The notes beneath the pieces are model-generated. The model made no database searches, had not been told where the DNA came from, and worked only from the letters and a program-made list of their open reading frames with translations. From the NCBI RefSeq assembly GCF_000686905.1, contig NZ_KK366037.1:34194-98193 (forward strand): a stretch of 64,000 nucleotides of DNA, read 5' to 3'. How positions within the stretch are numbered: position 1 is the first letter of the stretch; every line of letters starts with the position of its first letter. The position numbers and the translations under genes are program-made. The DNA is from Marinospirillum insulare DSM 21763 (GTDB lineage: Bacteria; Pseudomonadota; Gammaproteobacteria; Pseudomonadales; Halomonadaceae). Below, piece by piece: positions 35,496 to 44,704 of this stretch.

Positions 35496-35530
35496 TGCGT
35501 TGCATTAGTAGAATTGCATAATGCAACGCA
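35496..35530. promoter_or_regulatory. Long inverted repeat ahead of the DUF3422 gene
   Basis: tgcgttgcatta (35496-35507) and taatgcaacgca (35519-35530) are perfect arms around an 11-base loop. A second dyad, ttgcat-a-atgcaa (35514-35526), overlaps the right arm. There is no T-run on either side. It lies between the end of the ABC permease gene and the DUF3422 start, so it may be an operator or an mRNA structure near the ribosome site. Confidence 0.6.
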
Positions 35531-35572
35531 GACAGGCGAACCGCAAGTGCCTGAGACGCTAAACCACAGCTT

Positions 35573-38074
35573 TTAACTTAGCTCTTTAAGTAGTTGATGC
35601 GGCGGTGTTTCTAATGATTCCCTAAGAGCTAAGTGAGCAAAACCTGCTAAAAGTAATGCACCAAAAGCGGGTGGTAGCAACCAAAACAAAGGCGCTGGCG
35701 ACCAAGGAAGGTTTAATAACTTACCGGCAACTAAGCTATAAAGTAGCTCGCCCAATACAGCAGCTAAAACACCTGCCAAACCACCTAAGAGCATAAACTC
35801 CAAAGCTTGGCGCTTGGCTAAACTCCGCCTTGATGCTCCCAACACTTTAAGTAGCACCTGCTCTCTTTTTCTAGCATCTAGGCTTGCCATCATTAGCGCC
35901 CAAGTCACTAATAAACCAGCTAGCAAAACAAACCCAAGTAAATACTGCACACCCAAACTGAGCTGTCTTAAAATACCTTCTGCTTGCGCCAGCAAAGCAC
36001 GTACATCTAAAAAGGCCACGCTTGGAAATTGCTGCGTTAAGTTGCGCATAAAACTGGCTTCATCTTTAGGTAGAACAAAACTAGCTAAAAAAGTATGCGC
36101 TTTATCTTCTAGCACCTTGGGTGGAAAAATCACATAAAAATTTGGATTAAAACTTTCCCAGCGCACTTCCCGCAAACTAACAATGCGTGTTTGCAAAGGG
36201 CTGCCTGCAAGATTAAAGGTCAGCTGGTCACCCAGCTTTAAACCCAGGCGCTTGGCTACACTGGATTCAACTGAAACAGGTAAAAGCGCATTTTCGGCTG
36301 GCGGTAGGTCTGACCACCAAACACCCGATTCCAGTTTATTGCCTTCGGGTAGCTCTGCGCTCCAGGTTAAATTCAACTCACGGCTTAGGGCATTATCACT
36401 TTTTGCTTCAGCTGGCACATAGTCAGTCGCTTGTTGTTCATTTATCTGGGTTAAACGTGCTCTTAAAAGTGGATAAAGCTGACTATGGTCTAAGCCTTGT
36501 TCATCTAACACAGCTTCAAAAGCTTGTTTTTCATAGGGTTGAATATCAATTGCAAACTGATTGGGCCTTTCGTCTGGTAGCTGGTTTTGCCAATCATTCA
36601 TTAGCTGATCGCCACCTCTTGCCACTAATAACACAGCTGTAAAAGCCAGGGTAAAAGTGCTGAGCTGCAAGAGGGTTTCTGTTGAGTTGCGTCCTAAACG
36701 ACGTAAACCTTGTCGCCAATACCAAGGAAAGCGTTCCAGCTTATTTCTAACTAAGCGCAAAATTAGCCAACCTATGCCTGCAACTAGCAAACCTATGCTA
36801 CCTAGCCCGAGCAAGGTCCAAAGTGTTAGTAACCAATCTCCAGACAACCACCAACCCAAACCTAGCGTTGCTATAGCTGCTAAACCGTAAGCCAGCCAAG
36901 CAGAAGTTGTTAGCTTCCATGGGCGCGCCTGCAAGACTGCTAAAGGGCTTACCTGCCCAAGGCTTAATAAAGGTGCTAAAGAAAAACCTAGCAAGAGCCA
37001 CAAGGCTAAGAGAAAAGCAGCCAACATAGGTTTTAAACTTGCAGCGGGTAACGCCAAGGGCAGCACTGGGCTAAGTAACTCTATTAAGCCCCAATGACCT
37101 AAATAACCTAATACACCGCCTATTAACCCAGCAGCTAAACCCAGCCAAAATAATTGTAAAAGCATTAATTTTCTGACTCTAGCTCGGGTTTGCCCAAGGC
37201 AGCGGAGTAGAGCAACTTCTTTAGCTTGGCGTTTAGTTTGCCGCTGAGTAGCTAAGGCCACAGCCAGTGCTGCCAATAAAACTGCAACCAAGCCTGCCAT
37301 GGCTAAATAGCGCTGACCTTCGTTCATGGCTTTAGCAATACCTGGCTGACTTTCTTCAAAGTCCCTTAAACGCTGATGACCTTCTAATTCTTCTGGCAGG
37401 GTTAAGGCTAATTGCTTTAGCTGGGACGCATCACCCGTTACACCTAAACGCCAGCTAGCTCTACTTAAAGGACCTAATAGTGGGCTACCTTCTAAACTAG
37501 CTAGGCTCACCAAAGCTTTGGGTGAGAAGCTAGAAAAGCCGCCCGTTTGGTCGGGTGTTTCTAATAGCAAGGCTGTTAGCTTAAAATTTACACCACCTAC
37601 ATTTAACTCATCACCTATAGTTACACCCAAACGCAAGGCCAAACCTGGTTCCATCCAAATTTCATCTAGGGCAGGCGGTTTAGCTTGGCTCCAAACCTGC
37701 TTATCTAAACCTTGTAAACGCACTTCGCCTAGGAGAGGGTAGTATTCATCAACGGCATGAAGACTAACTAACAAAAATTCGTCTGCAAAACTTGCCATGC
37801 TGGTGAGCTGTACTTTTTCTGACCAGCTTAATTCTGCTTGGGTAAAGCGCTGTTTTAATTCAGAACTAGCAGGCTTACGACCACTAATGACTAGATCACC
37901 ACCTGAAATTCTGGCGGTTTCTTGAGTTAAAGCGCCTTGAATACGTTCACCTACCACCCCTAATAAGGTGGCACAGGCAACGGCTAAAATAAGTGCGGCA
38001 AGCAGTACACGGTATTCACCTGCTTTTACACTACGCCAAGTTTGCTGAGCGGTTAGTTTTAAATCCCCCATCAT
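35573..38074 (-). CDS. ybbP: ABC transporter permease, YbbP-like (MacB/FtsX-type repeats)
   Basis: This is a protein of about 833 residues from the ATG at 38074, which overlaps the ATPase stop (ATGA). The longer frame to 38128 adds 18 residues inside the ATPase gene. Two FtsX-like permease units are visible: an N-terminal membrane segment (EYRVLLAALILAVACATLL), a large periplasmic domain, a membrane cluster near 270-480, a second periplasmic domain and a final three-segment cluster. The family works with YbbA-type ATPases in envelope export. Its position divergent from tesA matches E. coli ybbAP-tesA. Confidence 0.85.
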   Translation of the reverse strand: MMGDLKLTAQQTWRSVKAGEYRVLLAALILAVACATLLGVVGERIQGALTQETARISGGDLVISGRKPASSELKQRFTQAELSWSEKVQLTSMASFADEFLLVSLHAVDEYYPLLGEVRLQGLDKQVWSQAKPPALDEIWMEPGLALRLGVTIGDELNVGGVNFKLTALLLETPDQTGGFSSFSPKALVSLASLEGSPLLGPLSRASWRLGVTGDASQLKQLALTLPEELEGHQRLRDFEESQPGIAKAMNEGQRYLAMAGLVAVLLAALAVALATQRQTKRQAKEVALLRCLGQTRARVRKLMLLQLFWLGLAAGLIGGVLGYLGHWGLIELLSPVLPLALPAASLKPMLAAFLLALWLLLGFSLAPLLSLGQVSPLAVLQARPWKLTTSAWLAYGLAAIATLGLGWWLSGDWLLTLWTLLGLGSIGLLVAGIGWLILRLVRNKLERFPWYWRQGLRRLGRNSTETLLQLSTFTLAFTAVLLVARGGDQLMNDWQNQLPDERPNQFAIDIQPYEKQAFEAVLDEQGLDHSQLYPLLRARLTQINEQQATDYVPAEAKSDNALSRELNLTWSAELPEGNKLESGVWWSDLPPAENALLPVSVESSVAKRLGLKLGDQLTFNLAGSPLQTRIVSLREVRWESFNPNFYVIFPPKVLEDKAHTFLASFVLPKDEASFMRNLTQQFPSVAFLDVRALLAQAEGILRQLSLGVQYLLGFVLLAGLLVTWALMMASLDARKREQVLLKVLGASRRSLAKRQALEFMLLGGLAGVLAAVLGELLYSLVAGKLLNLPWSPAPLFWLLPPAFGALLLAGFAHLALRESLETPPHQLLKELS

Positions 38075-38805
38075 GTGCTTGTCTCGGCAACTAGCTGACC
38101 TGCTTCTAGCTGCAAAATGCGCTGGCAACGCTGAGCCAGTTGACGATCGTGAGTCACTAAAATAAGTGTCATGGCTTGGGCTGTATTGGCTTTTAGTTCG
38201 AAAAGTAAATCCGCTACCTTATGGCCATTTTCTTCGTCTAAATTACCGGTTGGCTCATCAGCAAAAAGCACTTGCGGTTGGGCAACAAATGCCCGAGCAA
38301 TCGCTACTCTTTGCTGCTCACCACCCGATAGCTGACTAGGCCTATGCTTGGCTCTTTGACTTAACCCCACCTTAGCTAGCCATTCGCTTGCCTGCTGCTT
38401 AGCTTTAGGGTCGCCTTTTAATTCTAAAGGCAGCATCACATTCTCTAACGCGCTGAGTTCTGGCAAAAGCTGAAAGGATTGAAAAATAAAGCCAACTTCT
38501 TGGGCTCTAATAGCAGCACGAGCATCTTCATCTAAGGTGCTAAATGGCTTACCCCGCCATAAAAGCTCGCCTTCTGTGGGTGTATCTAAGCCAGCCAACA
38601 AAGCTAAAAGCGTTGATTTACCTGCACCTGAAGGACCTAAAATGGCAAGCTGCTCACCCGAATGAATGTTTAAATTTAGGTTACGAATAATGACCAGTGG
38701 TGACTCATCTTGTGCCACGCTGTAACCTAGGTTTTTAGCCTGAAGCAGACTAGCTGTTTCAGTAGAAGACTCAGATACATTGGTTGCTAAGGGGTTTGAC
38801 GTCAT
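38071..38805 (-). CDS. ybbA: ABC transporter ATP-binding protein, YbbA/LolD-type
   Basis: This 244-residue ATPase has Walker A GPSGAGKST, signature LSGGEQQRVAIARA, Walker B VLFADEPTGNLD and the H-loop VTHD. The MacB/LolD group supplies energy to FtsX-like permeases, here the next gene, with a four-base overlap. The ATG at 38805 shares bases with the divergent tesA ATG (CATG, 38803-38806), so each promoter must lie inside the other gene. Confidence 0.9.
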   Translation of the reverse strand: MTSNPLATNVSESSTETASLLQAKNLGYSVAQDESPLVIIRNLNLNIHSGEQLAILGPSGAGKSTLLALLAGLDTPTEGELLWRGKPFSTLDEDARAAIRAQEVGFIFQSFQLLPELSALENVMLPLELKGDPKAKQQASEWLAKVGLSQRAKHRPSQLSGGEQQRVAIARAFVAQPQVLFADEPTGNLDEENGHKVADLLFELKANTAQAMTLILVTHDRQLAQRCQRILQLEAGQLVAETST

Positions 38806-39442
38806 GTTCTATCCATGGAAAAACAAAGTAATCAGCAAATTGGCTGCTTTTTTGCTTCTGTTAATAATAAATTCTAGTTCGCTAGTGGCAGCTGAACGAC
38901 CCGTTATTTTGGTCATGGGTGACAGCTTAAGTGCTGCCTATAATATTCCCACCTCTGCTGGCTGGGTTAGCTTGCTAGAAGAGCGTTTAAAAAAGCGAAC
39001 CGACTGGCAGGTTATCAATGCCTCGATTAGCGGAGAAACAACCAGCGGTGGGCTAACTCGCTTGCCAGCGCTACTCAGACAGCATCAACCCAGCTTGGTT
39101 CTTCTTGAACTAGGTGCCAATGATGGTTTGCGCGGTTTACCACCTCAGTTGATTACCAACAACCTGGAAAAGATGCTGACATTAAGTGAAGAAAGTGGTG
39201 CTAAGGTTATGCTAATTGGTATTTTGCTGCCACCTAATTATGGCCCAGCCTACCTAGCTAAATTTGAACAAACTTATCCCCAACTAGCTAAAAAACACCA
39301 GCTGCCTTTACTGCCCTTTTTATTAGAAGGTGTGGCCGACCAACCCAGTTTGATGCAAGAGGATGGGCTGCATCCAACAGCCGAAGCCCAACCTAAAATT
39401 CTTGAAAACCTATGGGTTGAGTTAAAACCCCTATTGAATTAA
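38804..39442 (+). CDS. tesA: Multifunctional acyl-CoA thioesterase I/arylesterase (GDSL)
   Basis: This protein of about 212 residues starts at the ATG 38804, with AAGGGG at 38790-38795. It has a signal peptide (to about residue 29, SSSLVAA), as for periplasmic TesA. SGNH-hydrolase motifs are complete: nucleophile S41 in VMGDSLSAAY, G in NASISGETT, N in LELGANDGLRG and DGLHPTAEAQ at the end. It hydrolyses acyl-CoA, lysophospholipids and esters. The start codon overlaps that of ybbA on the other strand. Confidence 0.9.
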   Translation: MFYPWKNKVISKLAAFLLLLIINSSSLVAAERPVILVMGDSLSAAYNIPTSAGWVSLLEERLKKRTDWQVINASISGETTSGGLTRLPALLRQHQPSLVLLELGANDGLRGLPPQLITNNLEKMLTLSEESGAKVMLIGILLPPNYGPAYLAKFEQTYPQLAKKHQLPLLPFLLEGVADQPSLMQEDGLHPTAEAQPKILENLWVELKPLLN

Positions 39443-39477
39443 GGTGTAATGATTACTCATGACATTTGGAGGTCGGC

Positions 39478-40347
39478 ATGCAGCAAGAAAATATCGTTGA
39501 TAATCTTGAGCCTGTAATTGATAACCCCAGCAATAACCCCCTAAGCAAATCTACTGACAGCTTCAGTGATCCTAATTATCCTTATAAAAAGAAAATGACA
39601 CGTAAGGAATATGAATCTCAAAAACGCCTGTTACAAATTGAGTTTTTGAAGCTTCAGCGCTGGATAAAAGACGAAGGCGAACGAATAATCATTATTTTTG
39701 AAGGGCGAGATGCTGCGGGTAAAGGGGGTGCTATTAAGCGCATGATGGAACACCTTAATCCACGTGGAGCACACGTAGTAGCACTAGAAAAACCTTCTGA
39801 AAGAGAGCGTACCCAATGGTACTTTCAACGCTATATTCAACACCTACCTTCAGCGGGTGAAATGGTTTTGTTCGACCGTTCTTGGTATAACCGCGCTGGC
39901 GTTGAACGTGTTATGGGCTTTTGTAGCCAAGAAGAATACGTGCAGTTTTTACATCAAACCCCTGTTTTTGAACAAATGCTAGTCGATAGCGGAATACGTT
40001 TATATAAGTTCTGGTTTTCTGTTTCACGTAAAGAGCAGTTTCATCGCTTTACTTCTAGGCAAGATGATCCGCTTAAGCAATGGAAACTTTCGCCCGTTGA
40101 CTTAGCTTCCTTAGATAAGTGGGAAGACTACAGCCGAGCCAAAGAAGCCATGCTGATGCACACGCATAAAAGCTTAACACCTTGGACAGTCATTAAATCT
40201 GATGACAAAAAAAGAGCCCGTTTAGCTTCTATGCAGCTCATACTTAACTCCCTGCCCTATACCAACAAAAATACTGATGTGGTAGCACAACCAGATCCAC
40301 TCATCGTCAGTAGTGCAGCAGAGGTATTGAGTAATCCAAATATTTAG
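39478..40347 (+). CDS. ppk2: Polyphosphate kinase 2
   Basis: This 289-residue protein starts at the ATG 39478, five bases after GGAGG (a TTG four codons earlier is rejected). The P-loop is FEGRDAAGKGG (75-84) and the lid/Walker B regions are YFQRYIQHLP and LFDRSWYNRAGVERVMGF. This is a single-domain class I PPK2, which uses polyphosphate to phosphorylate nucleoside diphosphates. The N-terminal 35 residues are variable and polar. With Ppx, YgiF and the PiT transporter in the same window, it forms part of phosphate/polyphosphate handling. Confidence 0.9.
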   Translation: MQQENIVDNLEPVIDNPSNNPLSKSTDSFSDPNYPYKKKMTRKEYESQKRLLQIEFLKLQRWIKDEGERIIIIFEGRDAAGKGGAIKRMMEHLNPRGAHVVALEKPSERERTQWYFQRYIQHLPSAGEMVLFDRSWYNRAGVERVMGFCSQEEYVQFLHQTPVFEQMLVDSGIRLYKFWFSVSRKEQFHRFTSRQDDPLKQWKLSPVDLASLDKWEDYSRAKEAMLMHTHKSLTPWTVIKSDDKKRARLASMQLILNSLPYTNKNTDVVAQPDPLIVSSAAEVLSNPNI

Positions 40348-40574
40348 CATTATTAGCCCAATCTGGTAAAGTAAACTCTAATTTAGATCAACTTTAAAAA
40401 TTAATAACCGCAAGTTGGTTACATGGTGTAAAGAGCAAGAACCTTTTACCACCAATTCCTAACAAGAAAATGTAATTAACTTGCTATTATGTTCTTCGTA
40501 CCAACAAGTGTATTTTTGATCTGAACACCAAAGGAATCTAGGTTTTGGGTCTGTTTATCCACGGAGGAAGTAAA

Positions 40575-41042
40575 ATGCAGCTAACCCGTCAAACTGATTA
40601 CGCAATCAGAGTCATGATGTTTTTAGGTATTCAAAAAGATGATCGCCTAGTAACCATTAGTGATATTGCCCACCACTTCGATATTTCTCGTAACCATCTA
40701 ATGAAAATTGTTCATCGGTTAGGACAAAAAGAATACATTCAGACTGTTAGAGGAAAATACGGCGGGCTACGTTTAGAGCGTGATCCTTCAACTGTAAAGC
40801 TGGGTGACCTAGTCAGAGATTTTGAAACAACCCTCGATGTGATTGACTGTAAAAAGTTAACCTGCCCAGTCACTGGCTCATGTGACTTAAAGCCTATTAT
40901 GCAAAAAGCCCAAGAAGCTTTTTTGGCGGTAATAGATGAGTACACCTTACAAAACTTAATTACTAACCCAGTCGATTTAAGGTCCTTATTAGGAATAGAT
41001 GAAACTGAGGAACTTCCCTTACAGGTGATGGCTGTTTCTTAA
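40575..41042 (+). CDS. nsrR: Rrf2-family nitric-oxide-sensing repressor
   Basis: This 155-residue protein starts at the ATG 40575, with GGAGGAAG upstream. It begins MQLTRQTDYAIRVMMFLG, has a winged helix (residues 28-70), and carries three cysteines C92, C97 and C103 in CKKLTCPVTGSC, the [4Fe-4S] ligand pattern of NsrR. It would repress nitric-oxide defence genes until the cluster is nitrosylated. The gap upstream (40348-40574) holds no gene. No NO-detoxification gene is adjacent, and a terminator follows. Confidence 0.88.
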   Translation: MQLTRQTDYAIRVMMFLGIQKDDRLVTISDIAHHFDISRNHLMKIVHRLGQKEYIQTVRGKYGGLRLERDPSTVKLGDLVRDFETTLDVIDCKKLTCPVTGSCDLKPIMQKAQEAFLAVIDEYTLQNLITNPVDLRSLLGIDETEELPLQVMAVS

Positions 41043-41063
41043 CAAGCAAGCCAATAACTCTAA

Positions 41064-41097
41064 AGAACAGCAGCTTGCCACTGCTGTTCTTTTTTTT
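41064..41097 (+). terminator. Intrinsic terminator after nsrR
   Basis: agaacagcag (41064-41073) and ctgctgttct (41081-41090) form a perfect 10-bp stem followed by eight T residues. Confidence 0.9.
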
Positions 41098-41185
41098 GTT
41101 CATTTTTTAAAAAAGTGCTTGTCTAAGCTACAAAAAAGTCCTATATAGCAACTGTAGTTATTCACTTACTGGAGTTGCCTTATAT

Positions 41186-41404
41186 ATGAGTCGTGAAGAA
41201 GCCAATTACGATGATGACGATGTCTTTGATGTTGCTAGTAATGACGATGAATACGAGGAAGATTTGATTACGAAAGAAAGCATGACCAACCGTGATGGTT
41301 CGCCAATTGCTAAGCGTCGTATGATAGAAGCGAAACTGGAAGAGCGCCGTTTACGTAAACAACTAGAAGATGACTTAGACTTTATTGACGATGAGGATTT
41401 CTAA
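41186..41404 (+). CDS. PA3496-family small acidic protein
   Basis: This 72-residue protein has an Asp/Glu-rich N-terminal half (NYDDDDVFDVASNDDEYEED) and a basic helix, RRMIEAKLEERRLRKQL, ending DDLDFIDDEDF. The helix and tail match the small PA3496 family, annotated as putative envelope-integrity proteins in pseudomonads. It has its own terminator and stands alone. Confidence 0.75.
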   Translation: MSREEANYDDDDVFDVASNDDEYEEDLITKESMTNRDGSPIAKRRMIEAKLEERRLRKQLEDDLDFIDDEDF

Positions 41405-41420
41405 ACCTTATTAACAAAAA

Positions 41421-41456
41421 AGCCGCCCAACTTTTTTAATAGCTGGGCGGCTTTTT
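41421..41456. terminator. Bidirectional intrinsic terminator
   Basis: agccgccca (41421-41429) pairs with tgggcggct (41444-41452), with A-run before and T-run after. It ends the PA3496-family gene and the minus-strand operon whose last stop is at 41497. Confidence 0.88.
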
Positions 41457-41496
41457 GCTTTTAACTTACAAGCCTAAAAGCTTAAAAAACAATTCA

Positions 41497-42738
41497 TTAA
41501 AAGGGTAGAGGGTTACCATTGAGTTCAAGTACACCAGCTTCGAATACTAGCTTTTGCTCATCGGCTTCTGAATTTAGCATAGAAGGTGGAATACCAATCA
41601 GCATCAATAACCCGGGTTCAATTTTGCTGAAGTTTAACTCTAAGCGTGTACGCCCAAGCGCATCATCAGAATCTATACGCCCTATCTCAAGCTGCTGTAC
41701 ATAGTTAACCGGAAGGTTAGTACCATCGAAGCTTAGTTCACCCCAAGCATCTTGTTCTAAAACAAAGGGCATTTGTATATTCAAGCTAAGCTCTTCTAGC
41801 TCTATTGCTGGTGAACCACCTAATAGCTGATCTAAAGCAGCCATAACAGCTTGGTTGGTCGCTTCTTCACCCTGATCATAGTTAGGGTTAGTAGCTAATA
41901 GCTCTAACAAGTCTGCCATTGCTTGGCCATTAAAATTAGCCGTTTTTAAGCTGAGTTTACCCGTACCTAGGTTTTCACCCTGACTTTGTATTTCACCTAA
42001 ATCTAACGACATAGAGTAGTCAAAATTCTGTTCATTAAATACTAGCTGTTGACTCCAAGTAGACTTAGCTAAATTTACAACGCCTTGCGGGCTAGAGAAG
42101 TTGATCTCATCAGCTTTTAACTCAGCATCACCCTGCACAAAAGGATAGCTACCTTGCTGATCCCAAGTTAAAGCTAAGTCTTTAAACGCTAACTCAGTCA
42201 CCTGCTGGTTTTTTTCTACTAAGATTAGGTTTTTAGCAATTAGCTTACCCTCTTGCTGACCTGAATAGTGGTAGGTAGCGGCTAGGTCTAAACCTGACAA
42301 ATCAAGCTTTGCATACTTATCTTCAAACAAGAAGGGTTGTACAGCCATAGAGAAGGTAGCTTTTTTCCAGCCAGCCTTGCCTTGGTATTTTAATTCACCT
42401 AGGTCTAGTTCTTCTAGCAGATTAATTACCTCACCCTCTGCTGCCAAAGTGACTAGAGTTTCCCCTTGATAGTTAACCCAACCAGGTAAATAACTGGCTT
42501 GCCAAGGGCTTTCTATAATTAGCTGCTGATTATCTTCTAAATACATAGAAACAGTCATAGAACCAGAAGAGCTAAACAAACCTGTATCCACACTATGACT
42601 AACTGCATCTAGGCGTGGATCTTTATTCATTTCAGCTTCAAAATTAGCTAGCTGCTCTTCAAATACACGACCCGTCATAACACTGGCACCTGCAGCAGCC
42701 AAAAGTACAATCAGGCCAATTATTAATAGTTTTTTCAT
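41497..42738 (-). CDS. YdgA/YihF-family DUF945 protein
   Basis: This 413-residue protein has one N-terminal membrane anchor (MKKLLIIGLIVLLAAAGASVM), then RVFEEQLANFEAEMNKDPRLDAV, the typical DUF945 opening. The rest is beta-rich with repeated 'sLdLgeI' strands (AsmA-like appearance), predicted periplasmic. Function is unknown. It follows pgpA by 13 bases as the last gene of the nrdR-rib run. Confidence 0.8.
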   Translation of the reverse strand: MKKLLIIGLIVLLAAAGASVMTGRVFEEQLANFEAEMNKDPRLDAVSHSVDTGLFSSSGSMTVSMYLEDNQQLIIESPWQASYLPGWVNYQGETLVTLAAEGEVINLLEELDLGELKYQGKAGWKKATFSMAVQPFLFEDKYAKLDLSGLDLAATYHYSGQQEGKLIAKNLILVEKNQQVTELAFKDLALTWDQQGSYPFVQGDAELKADEINFSSPQGVVNLAKSTWSQQLVFNEQNFDYSMSLDLGEIQSQGENLGTGKLSLKTANFNGQAMADLLELLATNPNYDQGEEATNQAVMAALDQLLGGSPAIELEELSLNIQMPFVLEQDAWGELSFDGTNLPVNYVQQLEIGRIDSDDALGRTRLELNFSKIEPGLLMLIGIPPSMLNSEADEQKLVFEAGVLELNGNPLPF

Positions 42739-42751
42739 GCAAACATTTCCT

Positions 42752-43228
42752 TTAGTTTAACCAGTAGTAGGCCAAGTGAAGTAGTCCACCAGCATAAACT
42801 GCTGCCAAGACATCATCTAGCATTATGCCAAAGCCACCCTCTACTTTTTTATCTATCCAACGAATAGGCCAGGGTTTTAGAATGTCAAAAATCCTAAACA
42901 ATACAAAACCTGCTAAAGCCCAACTCCAGCTGACCGGTAAAGCTAACATGGTTAGCCAGTAGCCAACAAACTCATCCCAAACAATACCGCCATGATCATG
43001 CACACCCAGATCACTCGAGGTTTTACCACACAACCAACAACCCATAACAAAAGTTAATAACAGCATTGCTAGGTAGTAGGCTAAGGGTAACTGGGCTAAT
43101 AAAAAATAAATGGGTACAGCTGCAAGGGTACCAGCAGTACCAGGTGCCCAAGGTGAGGCGCCACTACCTAAACCAAAGGCTAAAAAGTGAACGGGGTTAC
43201 GCCAAATACTGGCAGGAGCTTTATTCAT
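42752..43228 (-). CDS. pgpA: Phosphatidylglycerophosphatase A
   Basis: This 158-residue membrane protein has the family stretches FGLGSGASPWAPGTAGTLAA, VHDHGGIVWDEFVGYWLTM and the C-terminal IMLDDVLAAVYAG. It removes phosphate from phosphatidylglycerol-phosphate. It overlaps the thiL end by eight bases, the conserved thiL-pgpA arrangement. Confidence 0.93.
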   Translation of the reverse strand: MNKAPASIWRNPVHFLAFGLGSGASPWAPGTAGTLAAVPIYFLLAQLPLAYYLAMLLLTFVMGCWLCGKTSSDLGVHDHGGIVWDEFVGYWLTMLALPVSWSWALAGFVLFRIFDILKPWPIRWIDKKVEGGFGIMLDDVLAAVYAGGLLHLAYYWLN

Positions 43229-44189
43229 TGAATGCCTGAGGTAAGAAATGGTTAAAACCCTGCGGATCTAGCACCTTGCCTTCTAAAGTACGAATGCCAG
43301 CACCAGCAACACACTCGCCGATACTAACCAGGTTGGGGCACAAGCTTCTAGCTAGCTCAAAGTCTTTTTCTTCAAGCGTCATTAGTAGGGCGTAATCGTC
43401 ACCACCTTGCAGAGTTGCTTGTAAAGCAGCTTCTGCCCCTAGTTTTTCTTTTAATTCCGCTTGAACAGGTAAACGGTTTAAATCTATTTTGGCACCCACC
43501 GCTGAGGAGGCTAAGAGGTGTTGTAGATCGGCTAACAAACCATCAGACACATCAATAGCTGCATGAATTTTCACACCCTGTGCTAGTCGTAAAGCTTCGG
43601 TGACCAAAGGCTCTGGCAACATATAGGCTTGTTCAGCTCGATTCCACGTTTGACGATCTTGTGCTTTGGTAGGATCAGCCTGCATGGCAAGCAACCCTAA
43701 GTGAGCTAAGCCTAAATTGCCTAGTAGTACAATTATTTGCCCAGGTCTAGCACCAGAACGGCGCCAGTGGTGTTGCGATTTAACTGCTCCGTGTACTTGC
43801 ACACTCATACTTAAAGAGCCACGTGTGGTATCGCCACCTATCAAGGGACAAGCAGCTTTATCGGCTAGCGCTCGCATACCGCGACTAAATTCAGCTAACC
43901 AAGCATCTTCGGCTTCGGGCAGGGTTATGGCTAGGGTAAAACCTAAAGGACGCGCTGCCATAGCGGCTAGGTCTGATAGAGCGATAGCTAAACAGCGCCA
44001 GCCAATTGCCCAAGGGTCGGCTTGAGCAGGAAAATGACGGTCAACAACGGAAGTATCAACCGATAGCGCAAGTAACTCGCCCGGTTTTATTTGCAAAAGC
44101 GCGCAGTCATCACCCTGCGCTTCAAGTACTTCGGGTAAGTCTGGCCCTAAGCCAGTGAAGTAGCTGTTAATAATTGCAAACTCATCCAT
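43221..44189 (-). CDS. thiL: Thiamine-monophosphate kinase
   Basis: This 322-residue protein starts at the ATG 44189 (MDEFAIINSYFT), four bases after the nusB stop; a 20-residue longer frame would overlap nusB. It has GDDCALLQI, the metal site LIGGDTTRGSLSMSV, and DVSDGLLADLQHLL. It phosphorylates thiamine monophosphate to the active diphosphate. Confidence 0.93.
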   Translation of the reverse strand: MDEFAIINSYFTGLGPDLPEVLEAQGDDCALLQIKPGELLALSVDTSVVDRHFPAQADPWAIGWRCLAIALSDLAAMAARPLGFTLAITLPEAEDAWLAEFSRGMRALADKAACPLIGGDTTRGSLSMSVQVHGAVKSQHHWRRSGARPGQIIVLLGNLGLAHLGLLAMQADPTKAQDRQTWNRAEQAYMLPEPLVTEALRLAQGVKIHAAIDVSDGLLADLQHLLASSAVGAKIDLNRLPVQAELKEKLGAEAALQATLQGGDDYALLMTLEEKDFELARSLCPNLVSIGECVAGAGIRTLEGKVLDPQGFNHFLPQAFNE

Positions 44190-44193
44190 GATT

Positions 44194-44703
44194 TTAAGTC
44201 CGTTTTTCTCGTCTAGCTTGTATTTCAACAATACGTGCTCTTTGTGCAAGCTTGTCTAAAATACCGTTGATGTATTTATGGCTAGCAGTTCCACCGAAAC
44301 GCTTAGCTAGCTCTACGGCTTCGTTAATAATAACTCGGTAGGGCACATCTAAGCGCTGACTCAGCTCATAAGCACCTAGGCGCAAGATAGCTAGCTCTAT
44401 AGGGTCTAGCTCGTTAACACGCCTGTCTAAAAAAGGTGCAAAACTTGCATCTAGCTCTTCGGCTTGGCGGGGCACCGCCTGTGTTATTTCATGGAAGTAA
44501 GCTAAATCTGCTAATTTTAGAACTTCAGTAATGTCTTCATAAGGCTCTAAATTATCATCCGGCAAGGCAGCTCGTATGTGTAGCTCTACTTGCTGCATAT
44601 CGTTACCGCTTACCTGCCATTGATAAAGCGCCTGCATCGTTAATTGTCGAGCAGCGCTGCGGGCAACACTTCGAGAAGGTTTGCCAGTTCGACCAGAGCT
44701 CAT
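44194..44703 (-). CDS. nusB: Transcription antitermination factor NusB
   Basis: This 169-residue helical protein begins SRSVARSAARQLTMQALYQWQ and has ILRLGAYELSQRLDVPYRVIINEAVELAKRFGG, the NusB core. A 20-residue variable leader precedes it. It binds boxA RNA with NusE. It starts one base after ribH, the standard ribH-nusB coupling. Confidence 0.95.
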   Translation of the reverse strand: MSSGRTGKPSRSVARSAARQLTMQALYQWQVSGNDMQQVELHIRAALPDDNLEPYEDITEVLKLADLAYFHEITQAVPRQAEELDASFAPFLDRRVNELDPIELAILRLGAYELSQRLDVPYRVIINEAVELAKRFGGTASHKYINGILDKLAQRARIVEIQARREKRT

Positions 44704-44704
44704 T

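Noticed and set aside
40348-40574. Possible operator or gene upstream of nsrR
   Set aside because: Only weak, imperfect repeats were found, none matching an NsrR site well enough to report.
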